The position numbers and the translations under genes are program-made. From Niveispirillum sp. SYP-B3756 (GTDB lineage: Bacteria; Pseudomonadota; Alphaproteobacteria; Azospirillales; Azospirillaceae): 64,000 nt of DNA. The notes under the pieces are model-generated. The model did not search any database, was not told the origin of the DNA, and saw nothing but the letters and a program-made list of their open reading frames with translations. The first letter of the stretch is position 1. Every line of letters starts with the position of its first letter. The stretch lies in assembly GCF_009495745.1 (NCBI RefSeq), contig NZ_WIDQ01000007.1, positions 218,317 through 282,316 on the forward strand, written 5' to 3'. Of this stretch, positions 8,810 to 18,802 are shown in pieces.

Positions 8810-10047
8810 ACGGGTATTCGGAAAGACAGGAACCCGATGCGGCGGCACTGGAGGCGCTGGCCGGCTGGCTGGTTTCCGCCGGGCTGACGGGCCTGACGGA
8901 AATGGCCCTGCTGGAAGGCTTCAGTCAGCGTCTCTGTGCGGCTGGCGTGGCGGTCAGTCGTTCTGTGGCCATCATCGACACGCTGCACCCGATCTTTGAG
9001 GGCCGCGCCTTTCGCTGGCGCGATGATGGGGTGGAGGAAGAGGGGCTGATCGAATATGGCCCCACCACCGACGGGGAACTGGCGGAGAAATGGCGCCGCA
9101 GCATGTTTCAGGACATGCTGAACCGGTCGCTGTCGGAACTGCGCTGCCCGCTGATCGGGCCGGACCTGCCCGACTATTCGCATATGGAGGATATGCAGGC
9201 CACCGGCTCCACCGATTGCCTGGCCTTCATCCACCATTTCGCCCCCGATGGGGTGATGGGCGGGATGGATTGCGTCTATTCCTATTGCCTGACACGGCAG
9301 ACGGACGGGTTCAGCGCCGGCGAGCAGGCGGCGCTGCGCCGGCTGATGCCGCTGCTGGCCCTGTCCCTGAAAACCCTGTCGCTGGCCCGCATCGCCGGCA
9401 CGCTGACTCAAGTTTACCTGGGCCGCGATGCCGGTCAGCGCGTGCTGTCGGGGCGGATTTCGCGCGGGGTGGCGGATCGCATCAATGCCGTGCTCTGGTT
9501 TTCCGACCTGCGCGGCTATACCCGCATTTCCGACAGCGCTGCCCCGGACGCCATTATCCCGTTGCTGAATGATTATGCCGATGTCACCGTCTCTGCCATC
9601 CATAATGCCGGCGGGGATGTGCTGAAGCTGATCGGCGATGGCACGCTGGCCATTTTCAAGGCGGACGATCCGGCCGATGCCTGCCGCGCCGCCCTGGATG
9701 CCTGGGCCGATCTGCGCGTCCGCCTGCGGGAGTTGAAGCAGCGCCGTACGGCGGCAGGCCAGCCGGTGACGGATATCTATCTGGGCCTGCATATCGGCGA
9801 TGTCTTCTATGGCAATATCGGCGGGCAGGACCGGTTGGATTTCACCGTTGTCGGCCCGGCGGTGAATGAGGTGGCGCGCATCGTCTCCATGTGCCGGTCG
9901 GTGGACCGGTCGCTGGTGACATCCGATGCCTTTGCCGCCAGCAGCCCGCCCGAGGCGCGGGCACGGCTGGTCTCTGTCGGGCGCTATGCCCTGCGCGGCG
10001 TCGGTCGGGCGCAGGAGCTTTTCACGCTCGATCCTACTCTTATCTGA
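8806..10047 (+). CDS. class III adenylate/guanylate cyclase
   Basis: A 413-residue protein predicted to make cAMP or cGMP. The C-terminal catalytic domain begins near residue 229. The two metal-binding aspartates lie in FSDLRGYTRIS (Asp234) and LIGDGTLAIF (Asp278), 44 residues apart as in active class III enzymes. Later come LHIGDVFYGNIGG and VVGPAVNEVARI, the transition-state region. The N-terminal 200 residues have no membrane helix and look like a soluble sensory domain that I cannot name. The TTG start at 8806 overlaps the coq9 stop by 4 bp, suggesting coupling; no better start precedes the ATG at 8902. Confidence 0.9.
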   Translation: MNGYSERQEPDAAALEALAGWLVSAGLTGLTEMALLEGFSQRLCAAGVAVSRSVAIIDTLHPIFEGRAFRWRDDGVEEEGLIEYGPTTDGELAEKWRRSMFQDMLNRSLSELRCPLIGPDLPDYSHMEDMQATGSTDCLAFIHHFAPDGVMGGMDCVYSYCLTRQTDGFSAGEQAALRRLMPLLALSLKTLSLARIAGTLTQVYLGRDAGQRVLSGRISRGVADRINAVLWFSDLRGYTRISDSAAPDAIIPLLNDYADVTVSAIHNAGGDVLKLIGDGTLAIFKADDPADACRAALDAWADLRVRLRELKQRRTAAGQPVTDIYLGLHIGDVFYGNIGGQDRLDFTVVGPAVNEVARIVSMCRSVDRSLVTSDAFAASSPPEARARLVSVGRYALRGVGRAQELFTLDPTLI

Positions 10048-10139
10048 AGAATTACCTCCTTCGTTTGCACCACTGACCGTTGTGTCGCCACAATGGGCTT
10101 GGCACTCTGTTGTCACGCTTAAGCGGGGGATGGGAAAAC

Positions 10140-13100
10140 ATGCGGTCCTTGATGCAGATGGCCCTGGCGGCCATCACGGTCATTCTGTTGAGTTTGGCCG
10201 GCTGGGGCGTTGCCCATTGGCTGGGATCGGCAGGGGAACGGGGGGGCGTGGTGGCCACCGGGACTAACCCACCCCCTGCCGCATCGCCCGCTGAACCGGC
10301 GAAAACCACCGGACCCGATTCGCGGCCGCTGACCGTCACCAGCCAGCCGGCACCCGATTCCCCCGCTTTCCGTTTCGCCCGCCTGTCCACCGAATCCGCC
10401 AATGCGGTGGCGGAGGCCTGCCTGGTATTCAACCGCCCCCTGAACAGCACCCGTGCCGTCAATTATGCCGATTATGTGCAACTGCCGGAGGGGGTGACGG
10501 CCGGTTTCCGGGTGGAGGGGCCGAAGCTCTGCCTCTCCGGTCTGGCCTTTGGGGCGGAGCATGAGGTGACCTTGCGCGCCGGCCTGCCGGCGGCTGATGG
10601 GGCCAAACTGGCCGATGATCAGAATGTCACCGTCAGCCTGTCCGACCGCGCGCCGGCGGTGGCGCTGGGCCAGGGCTTCATCCTGCCGCGCGAAATGGGC
10701 GATGGCCTGCCCATCACCACCGTCAATGTCGACCGGCTGGAGGTGAAGCTCTACCGCGTCGGCGACCGGATGCTGGCCCGGATGCGGCAGGATTTCGTCG
10801 ATGAACGCACCTTCTATCCCTATGCCGCGCGTGAGGTGGAGGAGGATACGGGCAAGCTGATCTGGCAGGGGGAAATCCCGGTCAAGGGGCCGCGCAATGC
10901 CGCCGTCACCACCTTGTTTCCGCTCGCCGATGCCATCGGCAGCCGCGAACCCGGCGCCTATCTGCTGACCGCCCGCAATCCCGATGCGCCGCGTAATGAC
11001 GGCGAGGATGAATATTATTACTCCGACAGCTATCGCCCGCAGGCGGGGCAATGGGTGGTGCAGTCCGATCTGGGACTGACCAGCTTTCGCGGTGATGATG
11101 GGTTGACGCTCTCCGTCCGGTCGCTGGGCAGCGCCAAGCCGCTGGCCGGCGTGCGCCTGTCCCTGATCGCCCGCAATAATGAGGTGCTGGGGGAGGCGCG
11201 GACTGATGCCAAGGGCATGGTACGCTTTGATGCCGGGCTGCTGCGCGGTGAAGGCGGCATGGCCCCCGTCATGGTCATGGCCTATCAGAATGATGGCGAT
11301 TTCAATTTCCTGGATTTGCGCCGTCCCGGCTTCGACCTGTCCGACCGGGGTGTGGAAGGCCGCCGCCCGTCCGCCGCCGTTGATGCCTTTCTTTATACCG
11401 AACGCGGTATTTATCGCCCTGGCGAGACGGTGCAATTGACCGCCTTGCTGCGCGACCGGGAGGCGATGGCCCTGCCGGGCCGGCACCTGACCGTTCGCAT
11501 CCGCCGTCCCGACGGCAAGGAACATCAGCGTTTCGATCTGGCCGACAAGGGCGGGGCGGCGGGCAGCCTGTCCGTGGTGCTGCCGGTCAGTGCCAGCCGG
11601 GGCCAGTGGGAAGCCACCGCCCATGCCGATCCGGAAGGGCCGGCGGTGGGGTCCGTGCGCTTCCAGGTGCAGGATTTCGTGCCCCAACGGCTGGCGCTTG
11701 CCATCAATAACAAGCCGGAACGGCTGGCCCTGGGCGGTGACCTGAGCCTGAATGTCAATGCCCGCTTCCTTTATGGCGCGCCCGGTGCCGATCTGGCCGG
11801 TGAAGCGCGCCTGACGCTGGAGCCGGACCCGGCCCCCTTCCCGGCCCATAAGGGCTTCACCTGGGGCATCCAAGCCGACCGGTTTGATGTGGAGCCGGTA
11901 GACCTGTCCATCGACAATACCGATGAAAAGGGTGACACGCAGGTCACCGGCACGCTGCCCGCTGGCCCGCTGGGCACCCAGCCGCTGCGCGCGGCGATTT
12001 CCGTCGCCATCCGTGAACCGGGTGGGCGCGCCACGTCGGAGCAGGTTTATGTGCCGGTGCCGGTGACGCCGGTCAGCATCGGCATCCGCCCCCGGTTCCA
12101 GGATACGGTGCCAGAAGGGGCCGAAGCCGGCTTCGATATTATCGCGGTGGATGAGGCGGGCACGATTGTGCCGGCCAAGGGCCTGTCCTGGCGGCTGGTC
12201 AAGGATACCTCCACCTGGCAATGGTTCCGCAGTGGCGGCACATGGAAATATCAGCGCGTGCCGCGTGAAAGGGTGATTGCCAGTGGCGCCCTCGATATCG
12301 GCACGGACCAGCCCGCCAGCGTGGCGCAGAATGTCAGTTGGGGCAGCTATCGCCTGATTGTCACTGATGATGCCAATGGGGCGGCAACCGCCTATAATTT
12401 CTACAGCGGCTGGTACGGCGAAAGCGGGCCGGACCGGCCCGACCGGCTGAAGCTGGCCGCCGACCGTGCCGGCTACAAGCCCGGCGACACAGCGCGGCTG
12501 CGGATTGACAGCGAGGCGGCAGGCGAGGCGCTGATCGTCATCGCCAATGAAACCGTGCACGAAACCCGCAGCGTCAGCGTCCCGGCGGGTGGCACCGACG
12601 TGGAAATCCCCATCGGTGCCGATTGGGGGCCGGGTGCCTATGCCCTGGTCACGCTCTACCGTCCGCTGACGGCGGAGCTGGGCCATGCGCCGGTGCGCGC
12701 CGTGGGGGTGGCCTGGCTGGGGCTGGACCCGGCGCGCCGCACCCTGGATGTGGCCATCGGCGCACCGGACAAGATCCTGCCGCGCCAGACCATCCAGGTG
12801 CCGGTGACGGTGAAAGGGGCCGGCAAGTCGGCTTATATGACCCTGGCGGCGGTGGATCAGGGCATTTTGCAACTGACCCGTTTCCCCACGCCCAAGCCGC
12901 AGGATTATTATCTGGCCAAGCGCGAACTGGGCGTGTCCATGCGCGATGATTATGGCCGGTTGATCCGCGCCCAAGGCCAGGGCGATGACCAGGGCGGCGA
13001 CGGGTTCGGCGGCAAGGGGCTGGATGTGGTGCCCACCCGCACGGTGGCCCTGTTCTCCGGCATCGTGGCGCTGGATGGCGATGGCAAGGCCCTGATTCCG

Positions 13101-15113
13101 CTGGATATCCCCGATTTCCAGGGGGAATTGCGCCTGATGGCCGTGGCCTGGGATGCGACCAAGCTGGGCTCGGCCGAAAAACGCCTGACCGTGCGTGACC
13201 CGGTGGTGGCGGAATTGATCCTGCCGCGCTTCCTGTCGCCGGCCGACCAGGGGCGGGCGACGGTGCTGCTGCATAATGTGGAAGGCCAGCCGGGCCCCTA
13301 TCGCCTGACCATCACCGCCAAGGATGCCGTTTCCGGTGGGCAGGAGACGCGGGAGATCGATCTGGCTGCCGGCCAGCGGCAGGTCTTCACCGTGCCGCTG
13401 ACGGGCACCACAGCCGGCATCGGGACGGTGACGCTGGCCGTCAGTGGGCCGGGCGGCTTCCAGGTGCAGCGGAGCTGGCCCATCCAGGTCCGCCCGCCGC
13501 AATTGCCGGTGACGCGGGAAATGGTGGCCACTCTGGCACCGGGGGAGGTTTCCAACCTGCCGCCTGACCTGTTGGAGGGGTTGGTGCCGGGGACGGAAAA
13601 GGTGGCGCTCTCCATCTCCCGCTGGCAGGGCATGGATGTGCCGGGCATGTTGCGCTGGCTGGACCGTTACCCGTTCGGCTGTCTGGAACAGACGGTCAGC
13701 CGCGCCATGCCGCTGCTCTGGTTCAATGATCTGGCCTTGTTGACAGACAGGAAGCAGGACAAGGCCATTGGTGACCGTATCCAGGATGCTATCGACCGGG
13801 TGCTGACCATGCAGGATCCCGAAGGCGGTTTCCGCATGTGGGGCCAGTATGGTGATGCGGCCAACCCGTGGCTCTCCGTCTTCGCGCTGGATTTCCTCAA
13901 TCTGGCCGCTGATCAGGGCTACGTGGTGCCGGGCGATGCGCTGGCGCTGGGTCGGCAATGGCTGACCGCGGCCACCACCCGATCCTATCCGACGGCGGTT
14001 CAGGCCTATGCCGCCTGGGTGCTGGCCCGCAAGGGGCAGGCCAATGCCGGCGACCTGCGTTATTTCCATGACAGCCGGATGCCGGATCAGGCCCTGGCCT
14101 CGGCCCATCTGGCCGCCGCCCTGGATGCCGTGGGCGAACGGGCCCGCGCCGGACAGGCGTTTGACACCGCCCGCAAGCAGTTGGCGCAGTGGGCAGCCAG
14201 GGCGGAGGCCGACCAGCAGGCGCTGGAACAGGCCCGCCGCACCGGCAAGAAGGCCAACCTGCCGGCCCGTACCGATGCCTATGGCAGCCGGCTGCGCGAT
14301 ACCTATGCCATCGCCTCCCTGCTGGCGCTGGATGGACGGGGGGCGGCCGTGCCGGCCCTGCTGGACACGGCCCAGTTGTTCGACACGCGGGCGGAGGAGA
14401 CCAACACCCAGGAAAAGGCCTGGATGCTGCGCGCCGCCTCTGCCCTGGCCGGCAAGAATGCCAAGCTGGCGGTGACAGTGGATGGCAAGCCGGCCGGTGC
14501 CGGTGACCCGGTTTCCCTGCCGGTGTCGCTGGAACGGCTGCGCACCGGGCTGGTGGTTGCCAATCAGGGGGAGACGGGGCTTTACCGCACCTTGTCGGTG
14601 GAAGGCGTGCCGGTGGAACCGGTGCCGGCCCAGGCCTCGGGCATCAGTGTCAGCAAATCCTTCTTCTCCATGAGTGGGGAGGCGCTGGACCTGTCGCAGG
14701 TGAAGCAGAATGACCGCATCATCGTGGTGCTGGAAGGCGATGCCGGAGAGGCGATGGCCAGCGGCGATTATGCTCTGCTGGACCTGCTGCCCGCCGGGTT
14801 GGAGGTGGAAGGCGTGATCCGACCGGAACAGGCCGGCTATGGCTGGCTGGGGCGGATATCCTCCACCAACATCGCCGAGGGCCGCGACGACCGTTTCGTC
14901 GCCGCCATCTCTCTGCCGACATATGAGGATAATGAGACGACACCCGGCCCCAACGGGGTGCGGTTGAATGGCAGATGGGGCTTCCGCATCGCCTATGCGG
15001 TGCGGGCGGTCACCCCCGGTTCCTATGCCGTGCCGGCGGTTGTGGCCGAACATATGTACCTGCCTAAGATCAAGGCCCGCACGGCGATGGGACGGCTGGA
15101 GATTGCGGAGTGA
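10140..15113 (+). CDS. bacterial alpha-2-macroglobulin family protein (thioester type)
   Basis: A 1657-residue periplasmic protease trap. It opens with an N-terminal membrane anchor (MALAAITVILLSLAGWGVA); the MG-type beta domains follow, including the conserved TERGIYRPGETVQLTALLRD. The thioester motif is GCLEQ, with Cys1181 and the glutamine three residues on, inside DRYPFGCLEQTVSRAMP. After that lie the helical toroid-like domain and a receptor-like C-terminal domain. An intact GCLEQ implies covalent trapping of attacking proteases, as in the YfhM type. The ATG at 10140 has a GGGGGATGGG site. Its stop overlaps the pbpC start (GTGA), the classic pairing of trap and cell-wall repair enzyme. 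Confidence 0.95.
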   Translation: MRSLMQMALAAITVILLSLAGWGVAHWLGSAGERGGVVATGTNPPPAASPAEPAKTTGPDSRPLTVTSQPAPDSPAFRFARLSTESANAVAEACLVFNRPLNSTRAVNYADYVQLPEGVTAGFRVEGPKLCLSGLAFGAEHEVTLRAGLPAADGAKLADDQNVTVSLSDRAPAVALGQGFILPREMGDGLPITTVNVDRLEVKLYRVGDRMLARMRQDFVDERTFYPYAAREVEEDTGKLIWQGEIPVKGPRNAAVTTLFPLADAIGSREPGAYLLTARNPDAPRNDGEDEYYYSDSYRPQAGQWVVQSDLGLTSFRGDDGLTLSVRSLGSAKPLAGVRLSLIARNNEVLGEARTDAKGMVRFDAGLLRGEGGMAPVMVMAYQNDGDFNFLDLRRPGFDLSDRGVEGRRPSAAVDAFLYTERGIYRPGETVQLTALLRDREAMALPGRHLTVRIRRPDGKEHQRFDLADKGGAAGSLSVVLPVSASRGQWEATAHADPEGPAVGSVRFQVQDFVPQRLALAINNKPERLALGGDLSLNVNARFLYGAPGADLAGEARLTLEPDPAPFPAHKGFTWGIQADRFDVEPVDLSIDNTDEKGDTQVTGTLPAGPLGTQPLRAAISVAIREPGGRATSEQVYVPVPVTPVSIGIRPRFQDTVPEGAEAGFDIIAVDEAGTIVPAKGLSWRLVKDTSTWQWFRSGGTWKYQRVPRERVIASGALDIGTDQPASVAQNVSWGSYRLIVTDDANGAATAYNFYSGWYGESGPDRPDRLKLAADRAGYKPGDTARLRIDSEAAGEALIVIANETVHETRSVSVPAGGTDVEIPIGADWGPGAYALVTLYRPLTAELGHAPVRAVGVAWLGLDPARRTLDVAIGAPDKILPRQTIQVPVTVKGAGKSAYMTLAAVDQGILQLTRFPTPKPQDYYLAKRELGVSMRDDYGRLIRAQGQGDDQGGDGFGGKGLDVVPTRTVALFSGIVALDGDGKALIPLDIPDFQGELRLMAVAWDATKLGSAEKRLTVRDPVVAELILPRFLSPADQGRATVLLHNVEGQPGPYRLTITAKDAVSGGQETREIDLAAGQRQVFTVPLTGTTAGIGTVTLAVSGPGGFQVQRSWPIQVRPPQLPVTREMVATLAPGEVSNLPPDLLEGLVPGTEKVALSISRWQGMDVPGMLRWLDRYPFGCLEQTVSRAMPLLWFNDLALLTDRKQDKAIGDRIQDAIDRVLTMQDPEGGFRMWGQYGDAANPWLSVFALDFLNLAADQGYVVPGDALALGRQWLTAATTRSYPTAVQAYAAWVLARKGQANAGDLRYFHDSRMPDQALASAHLAAALDAVGERARAGQAFDTARKQLAQWAARAEADQQALEQARRTGKKANLPARTDAYGSRLRDTYAIASLLALDGRGAAVPALLDTAQLFDTRAEETNTQEKAWMLRAASALAGKNAKLAVTVDGKPAGAGDPVSLPVSLERLRTGLVVANQGETGLYRTLSVEGVPVEPVPAQASGISVSKSFFSMSGEALDLSQVKQNDRIIVVLEGDAGEAMASGDYALLDLLPAGLEVEGVIRPEQAGYGWLGRISSTNIAEGRDDRFVAAISLPTYEDNETTPGPNGVRLNGRWGFRIAYAVRAVTPGSYAVPAVVAEHMYLPKIKARTAMGRLEIAE

Positions 15114-17143
15114 AGAAAAGGCGGGTGGCGATAGCGTCAGCGGGTGTGCTCGCGCTGGGGCTGCTCGCCACCGATCTGGCCTTGCCGCCCGACCTGTCCC
15201 GCTGGGACAGTCGGTCGGTGGAGATACTGGATCATGAGGGCCGCTTGCTGCGCCCCTTTCCCACGAATGAGGGGGCGTGGCGGCTGACCACCAATCCCGA
15301 TCAGGTGGACCCGCTCTATCGCGCCATGCTGGTGGCGGTGGAGGATCGCCGCTATGGCTGGCATCCCGGTGTCGACCCGCTGGCCATTGTGCGGGCGGGG
15401 GCGCAGGTGGTGCGGCATGGGCGGGTGATTTCTGGTGCCTCCACCCTGTCCATGCAGGCGGCCCGCCTGCTGTCCCCCAGCCCGCGCACCCTGGGGGCCA
15501 AACTGGCGGAGGCGGGGCGGGCGTTACAGTTGCGCCGGCGGCTGGGTGCCGATGGGGTGCTGTCGATCTATCTGACACTCGCCCCCTTTGGCGGGCCGTT
15601 GGAAGGGGTGCGCGCGGCCAGCCTTGCCTGGTTCGGGCGGGAGCCGGGGCAATTGACCCCGGCCCAGGCGGCGTTGCTGGTGGCCCTGCCGCAATCGCCC
15701 GAACGGCTGCGGCCCGACCGTTTTCCGGCAGCGGCCCAGGCGGCGCGGGCCAAGGTGCTGGACCGCGCCGTGGCCGCAGGCCTGATTGCCACCGATGTGG
15801 CCGATGCCGCCAAGGCCGAACCGCTGCCATCCTCAATGCTGCCCTTGCCCATGCTGGCCCCGCATCTGGCGGAAAAGCTGGCGGCGGATCAGCCGGGCGG
15901 TGCCCGCATCCGCAGCACCCTGCACAGCGACCTGCAGCGCGCCCTGGAAGGGGTGGGGCGGGCGGAACTGGCGCGGTTGGAAAAGGGCGGCGACCTTGCC
16001 GTGCTGGTGCTGGACAATGAGGATGCCAGCGTGCTGGCGCAGATCGGCAGCGGTGATTGGAAACAGCGCCAGTTGGACCTGTCGCGCGCCGTCCGCTCCC
16101 CCGGATCGGCGCTGAAACCCTTCATTTATGCCGTGGCCTTTGATGATCTGTCACTGCATCCCGGCACCTTGATCGACGATACCCCGCAGCGGTTCGGCGA
16201 CTGGCTGCCGAACAATTTCGATGATGGCTTCCATGGCGTGGTGACGGCGCGGGAGGCGTTGCAGCGTTCCCTGAACATCCCCGCCGTGCGGGTGCTGGAA
16301 CGGGTGGGGCCGGGGCGGCTGGCCGCATTGCTGCGCCTGTCCGGTGCCGAACTGGCCCTGCCGCCTGCCGCTGAACCCGGCTTGCCGCTGGCACTCGGCG
16401 GGGTGGGTATCCGGCTGGGCGATCTGGCCATGCTTTATGCCGCCTTGGCCGATGATGGCGTTGCCCGGCCGTTGCGCCTGCGCGCCGACCAGCCAGCCCC
16501 GACGCCTGTGGGCCGGCTGGTGGGGGCGGATGCGGCGCGTGCGGTACTGGCGGTGTTGCGTGACAGCCCCATGCCGGACGGGCTGGCCGGTGGGGCGGGG
16601 ATCGCCCGGCGGCGCGTGGCATTCAAGACCGGCACGTCCTTCGGCTTCCGCGATGCCTGGACGGTGGGTGTGTCCAATGATTACACGGTGGCCGTCTGGG
16701 TGGGCCGGGCCGATGGCGCGCCCCGGCCCGGTGCGGCGGGGCGACAGGCCGCCGCCCCCATCATGTTCCGGGTGTTCGACCTGCTGCCCCCGGACGGGCC
16801 GGGCAGGCCGCTGCCCAACCCGGATCACGCCCTGTTCCGCAACCCGCCGCCGCCGGCATTGACCCGGTTGGATAGCGGCGGGATGGCGGCGAATACCCGC
16901 ACCGAACCGCTGCGCATCCTGTTCCCGCCCGATGGCGCGGAGGTGGAGGCGCTGGCCGACGGTGTGTCGCTGTCGGCATCCGGGGGCCGCCCGCCTTACC
17001 GCTGGGTGGCGGACAATGTGCCGTTGCCCGATGACAGCCGGTTCTGGCAGCCGTTGGGTGCCGGCTTCTCCCGCCTGACCGTGATGGATGCGGCGGGCCA
17101 ACGGGCCAGTGCCGCCATCCGTGTGCGTCTGCCGGGGGAGTAA
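15110..17143 (+). CDS. pbpC: penicillin-binding protein 1C
   Basis: A 677-residue bifunctional peptidoglycan synthase anchored by one N-terminal helix. The glycosyltransferase (GT51) catalytic glutamate is in VEDRRYGWHPG (Glu78), with GASTLSMQAARLL after it. The transpeptidase has the SxxK nucleophile in SPGSALKP (Ser333), SLN in LQRSLNIPAV (near 388) and KTGTS (506-510). A C-terminal BiPBP_C-like domain begins near residue 600 (LRILFPPDGAEVEAL). It is translationally coupled to the macroglobulin gene. The pair is thought to guard the envelope: one traps proteases, the other mends the wall. Confidence 0.96.
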   Translation: MKKRRVAIASAGVLALGLLATDLALPPDLSRWDSRSVEILDHEGRLLRPFPTNEGAWRLTTNPDQVDPLYRAMLVAVEDRRYGWHPGVDPLAIVRAGAQVVRHGRVISGASTLSMQAARLLSPSPRTLGAKLAEAGRALQLRRRLGADGVLSIYLTLAPFGGPLEGVRAASLAWFGREPGQLTPAQAALLVALPQSPERLRPDRFPAAAQAARAKVLDRAVAAGLIATDVADAAKAEPLPSSMLPLPMLAPHLAEKLAADQPGGARIRSTLHSDLQRALEGVGRAELARLEKGGDLAVLVLDNEDASVLAQIGSGDWKQRQLDLSRAVRSPGSALKPFIYAVAFDDLSLHPGTLIDDTPQRFGDWLPNNFDDGFHGVVTAREALQRSLNIPAVRVLERVGPGRLAALLRLSGAELALPPAAEPGLPLALGGVGIRLGDLAMLYAALADDGVARPLRLRADQPAPTPVGRLVGADAARAVLAVLRDSPMPDGLAGGAGIARRRVAFKTGTSFGFRDAWTVGVSNDYTVAVWVGRADGAPRPGAAGRQAAAPIMFRVFDLLPPDGPGRPLPNPDHALFRNPPPPALTRLDSGGMAANTRTEPLRILFPPDGAEVEALADGVSLSASGGRPPYRWVADNVPLPDDSRFWQPLGAGFSRLTVMDAAGQRASAAIRVRLPGE

Positions 17144-17242
17144 TGGCCCGGCCCCCTTGATCCCGCCTTGCCTGTTGCGCTGAAACATGGGAACTCCCTC
17201 GCTTCGCTGGCGGATTAGGGCGGTGGGACAGGGGGGGTGATG

Positions 17243-18142
17243 ATGGATCGTGACAAGATCATATTGCCGCAGCAGCCGATATCGGCCTCACCGGAACAGG
17301 CGGCCCTGACACGGCAGCATCTGCTGCCGGCGCAGGACGCGATCTATGAATATCTGATGGGGCTGCGCGCGGAGATCGATCCGGTTTTGTCCCAACGCTT
17401 TCCCATGCGTTTCGGCAAGCCCTATCCGCTTGGCTGCTGCCTGGAAATCAGCAATATGGTGGTTGACGAACTGAACAAGCGAATCAACAACCCCACCCAT
17501 GCCGGTCTCGCGGCCATCCGCGCCTTTGTGACGGCGGGGGGTAAGGTGCGCAGCATCTGGGGGGTGCTGCGCGAGTCTTATTTTCAGAACGCCATGCAGT
17601 TCGGTGATCTCTATGTCGATGTCTCCAACGACACCGTCACCCCCACCAAGCCGAAGGTTGAGATATTGCCGATGGCCGAATCCGGATTGGTGGCGATCCG
17701 CGATATCGACCATTTCATTCGCACAGCCGATAATTATTGGCAGATGAAAATTTACGCCAACCACGCGCTGCCGGGGCTGGCCCCTTTCATGCCGATGATC
17801 GGCATTTACAAGAATGGCGAGCCCAGCCTCCAATCAGCATCGGATTACATGATCGCCTTGATGTTGCTGGATCGCTTTCAGATGGCGGAAAGCTGGCTGC
17901 GCGATGGCCCACCCGCGCCAGCCCCGATCGTCGATGCGTTTCGGGATGCAGCCACCCCTCATTTACGCCCCTTGCCGGGGCAGGATGACCGGGAGGCTGC
18001 GATCCAGGCCTGTCAATTGTTGCGCGCGGTTCCCAGCAGCGATCTGTGGCATCAACGCGATGATCGCGTCCGCGATTATCTCCGGTTGATGGACGAGCTG
18101 GTCAAGCGGGGCATTGTCTCCGCGTCACCGCCGGGGGAGTGA
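17243..18142 (+). CDS. hypothetical protein, soluble, about 299 residues
   Basis: I do not recognise the family. The protein has no signal peptide or membrane segment, is of even composition, and codon use matches its neighbours, so it is very likely a real gene. Features are MRFGKPYPLGCCLEISN near residue 55, a central IWGVLRESYFQNAMQFGDLY, and several paired acidic/aromatic stretches. Three possible starts (17237 GTG, 17240 and 17243 ATG) lie together behind an AGGGGGGG ribosome site; 17243 has the best spacing. It follows pbpC by 100 bp and may have its own promoter. Confidence 0.75.
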   Translation: MDRDKIILPQQPISASPEQAALTRQHLLPAQDAIYEYLMGLRAEIDPVLSQRFPMRFGKPYPLGCCLEISNMVVDELNKRINNPTHAGLAAIRAFVTAGGKVRSIWGVLRESYFQNAMQFGDLYVDVSNDTVTPTKPKVEILPMAESGLVAIRDIDHFIRTADNYWQMKIYANHALPGLAPFMPMIGIYKNGEPSLQSASDYMIALMLLDRFQMAESWLRDGPPAPAPIVDAFRDAATPHLRPLPGQDDREAAIQACQLLRAVPSSDLWHQRDDRVRDYLRLMDELVKRGIVSASPPGE

Positions 18143-18219
18143 TGGCGGCCACATTGCGCCCCACGGACAACGGGCATCATCCGGGCTTTACAACTTCATC
18201 CTATTGAGGAATCCCCCCT

Positions 18220-18729
18220 ATGAGCCTGTCCTTCTATGAAGCCTCCGTGCCTGCCCTGCGCCGGGGGCTGCTGGTGCTGGATAATCTGCTGGCCAAGGCG
18301 GAAGCCCATGTGGCCGAAACCGGCATCGATGCCGCCACGCTGCTGAATGCCCGCATTTCCCCGGACATGCACCCCTTTACCCGTCAGGTGCAGATGGTCA
18401 GCGACAGTGCCAAGGGCGCCGTGGCCCGCTTGGCTGGCATCGCCGCCCCTGCCATGGCGGATGAAGAACAGACTCTGGGCGAGCTGCGCCAGCGCATTGC
18501 CCGCACCATCGCCTTTCTGGACACGGTGCAGCCGGCGGACATTTCCGATGATGCCGGGCGGACGATTGTGCTGAAGCTGCCCAACGGGGAAATTCCGTTC
18601 ACGGCCCAGACCTATCTGCTGGGTTTCGCCCTGCCCAACTTCTATTTCCACCTCACCACCGCCTATGATCTGCTGCGTCAGCAGGGGCTGGCGATTGGCA
18701 AGCGTGACTTCATCGGCCCGCTGGGCTGA
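18220..18729 (+). CDS. DUF1993 family protein
   Basis: A 169-residue soluble protein matching the DUF1993 layout: N-terminal MSLSFYEASVPALRRGLLVL, a middle ARISPDMHPFTRQVQMVSD, and the C-terminal NFYFHLTTAYDLLRQQGLAI with IGKRDFIG. The fold is related to the DinB four-helix bundle and its conserved histidines may bind metal, but no reaction is known. The ATG at 18220 is the family start. It stands between two hypothetical genes with no clear operon partner. Confidence 0.88.
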   Translation: MSLSFYEASVPALRRGLLVLDNLLAKAEAHVAETGIDAATLLNARISPDMHPFTRQVQMVSDSAKGAVARLAGIAAPAMADEEQTLGELRQRIARTIAFLDTVQPADISDDAGRTIVLKLPNGEIPFTAQTYLLGFALPNFYFHLTTAYDLLRQQGLAIGKRDFIGPLG

Positions 18730-18802
18730 GGGGGAAGGTCGTCAGCGACGGGCGGCAATATACGCTGCTCGTCGCTGGTCTCATCGGTGGTGGAGCGAAT
18801 TG

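Noticed and set aside
10119..15836. 1905-codon minus-strand open frame across the macroglobulin gene
   Set aside because: Compositionally biased (Gly, His, Arg, Gln) antisense frame; the plus strand encodes a clear thioester macroglobulin.
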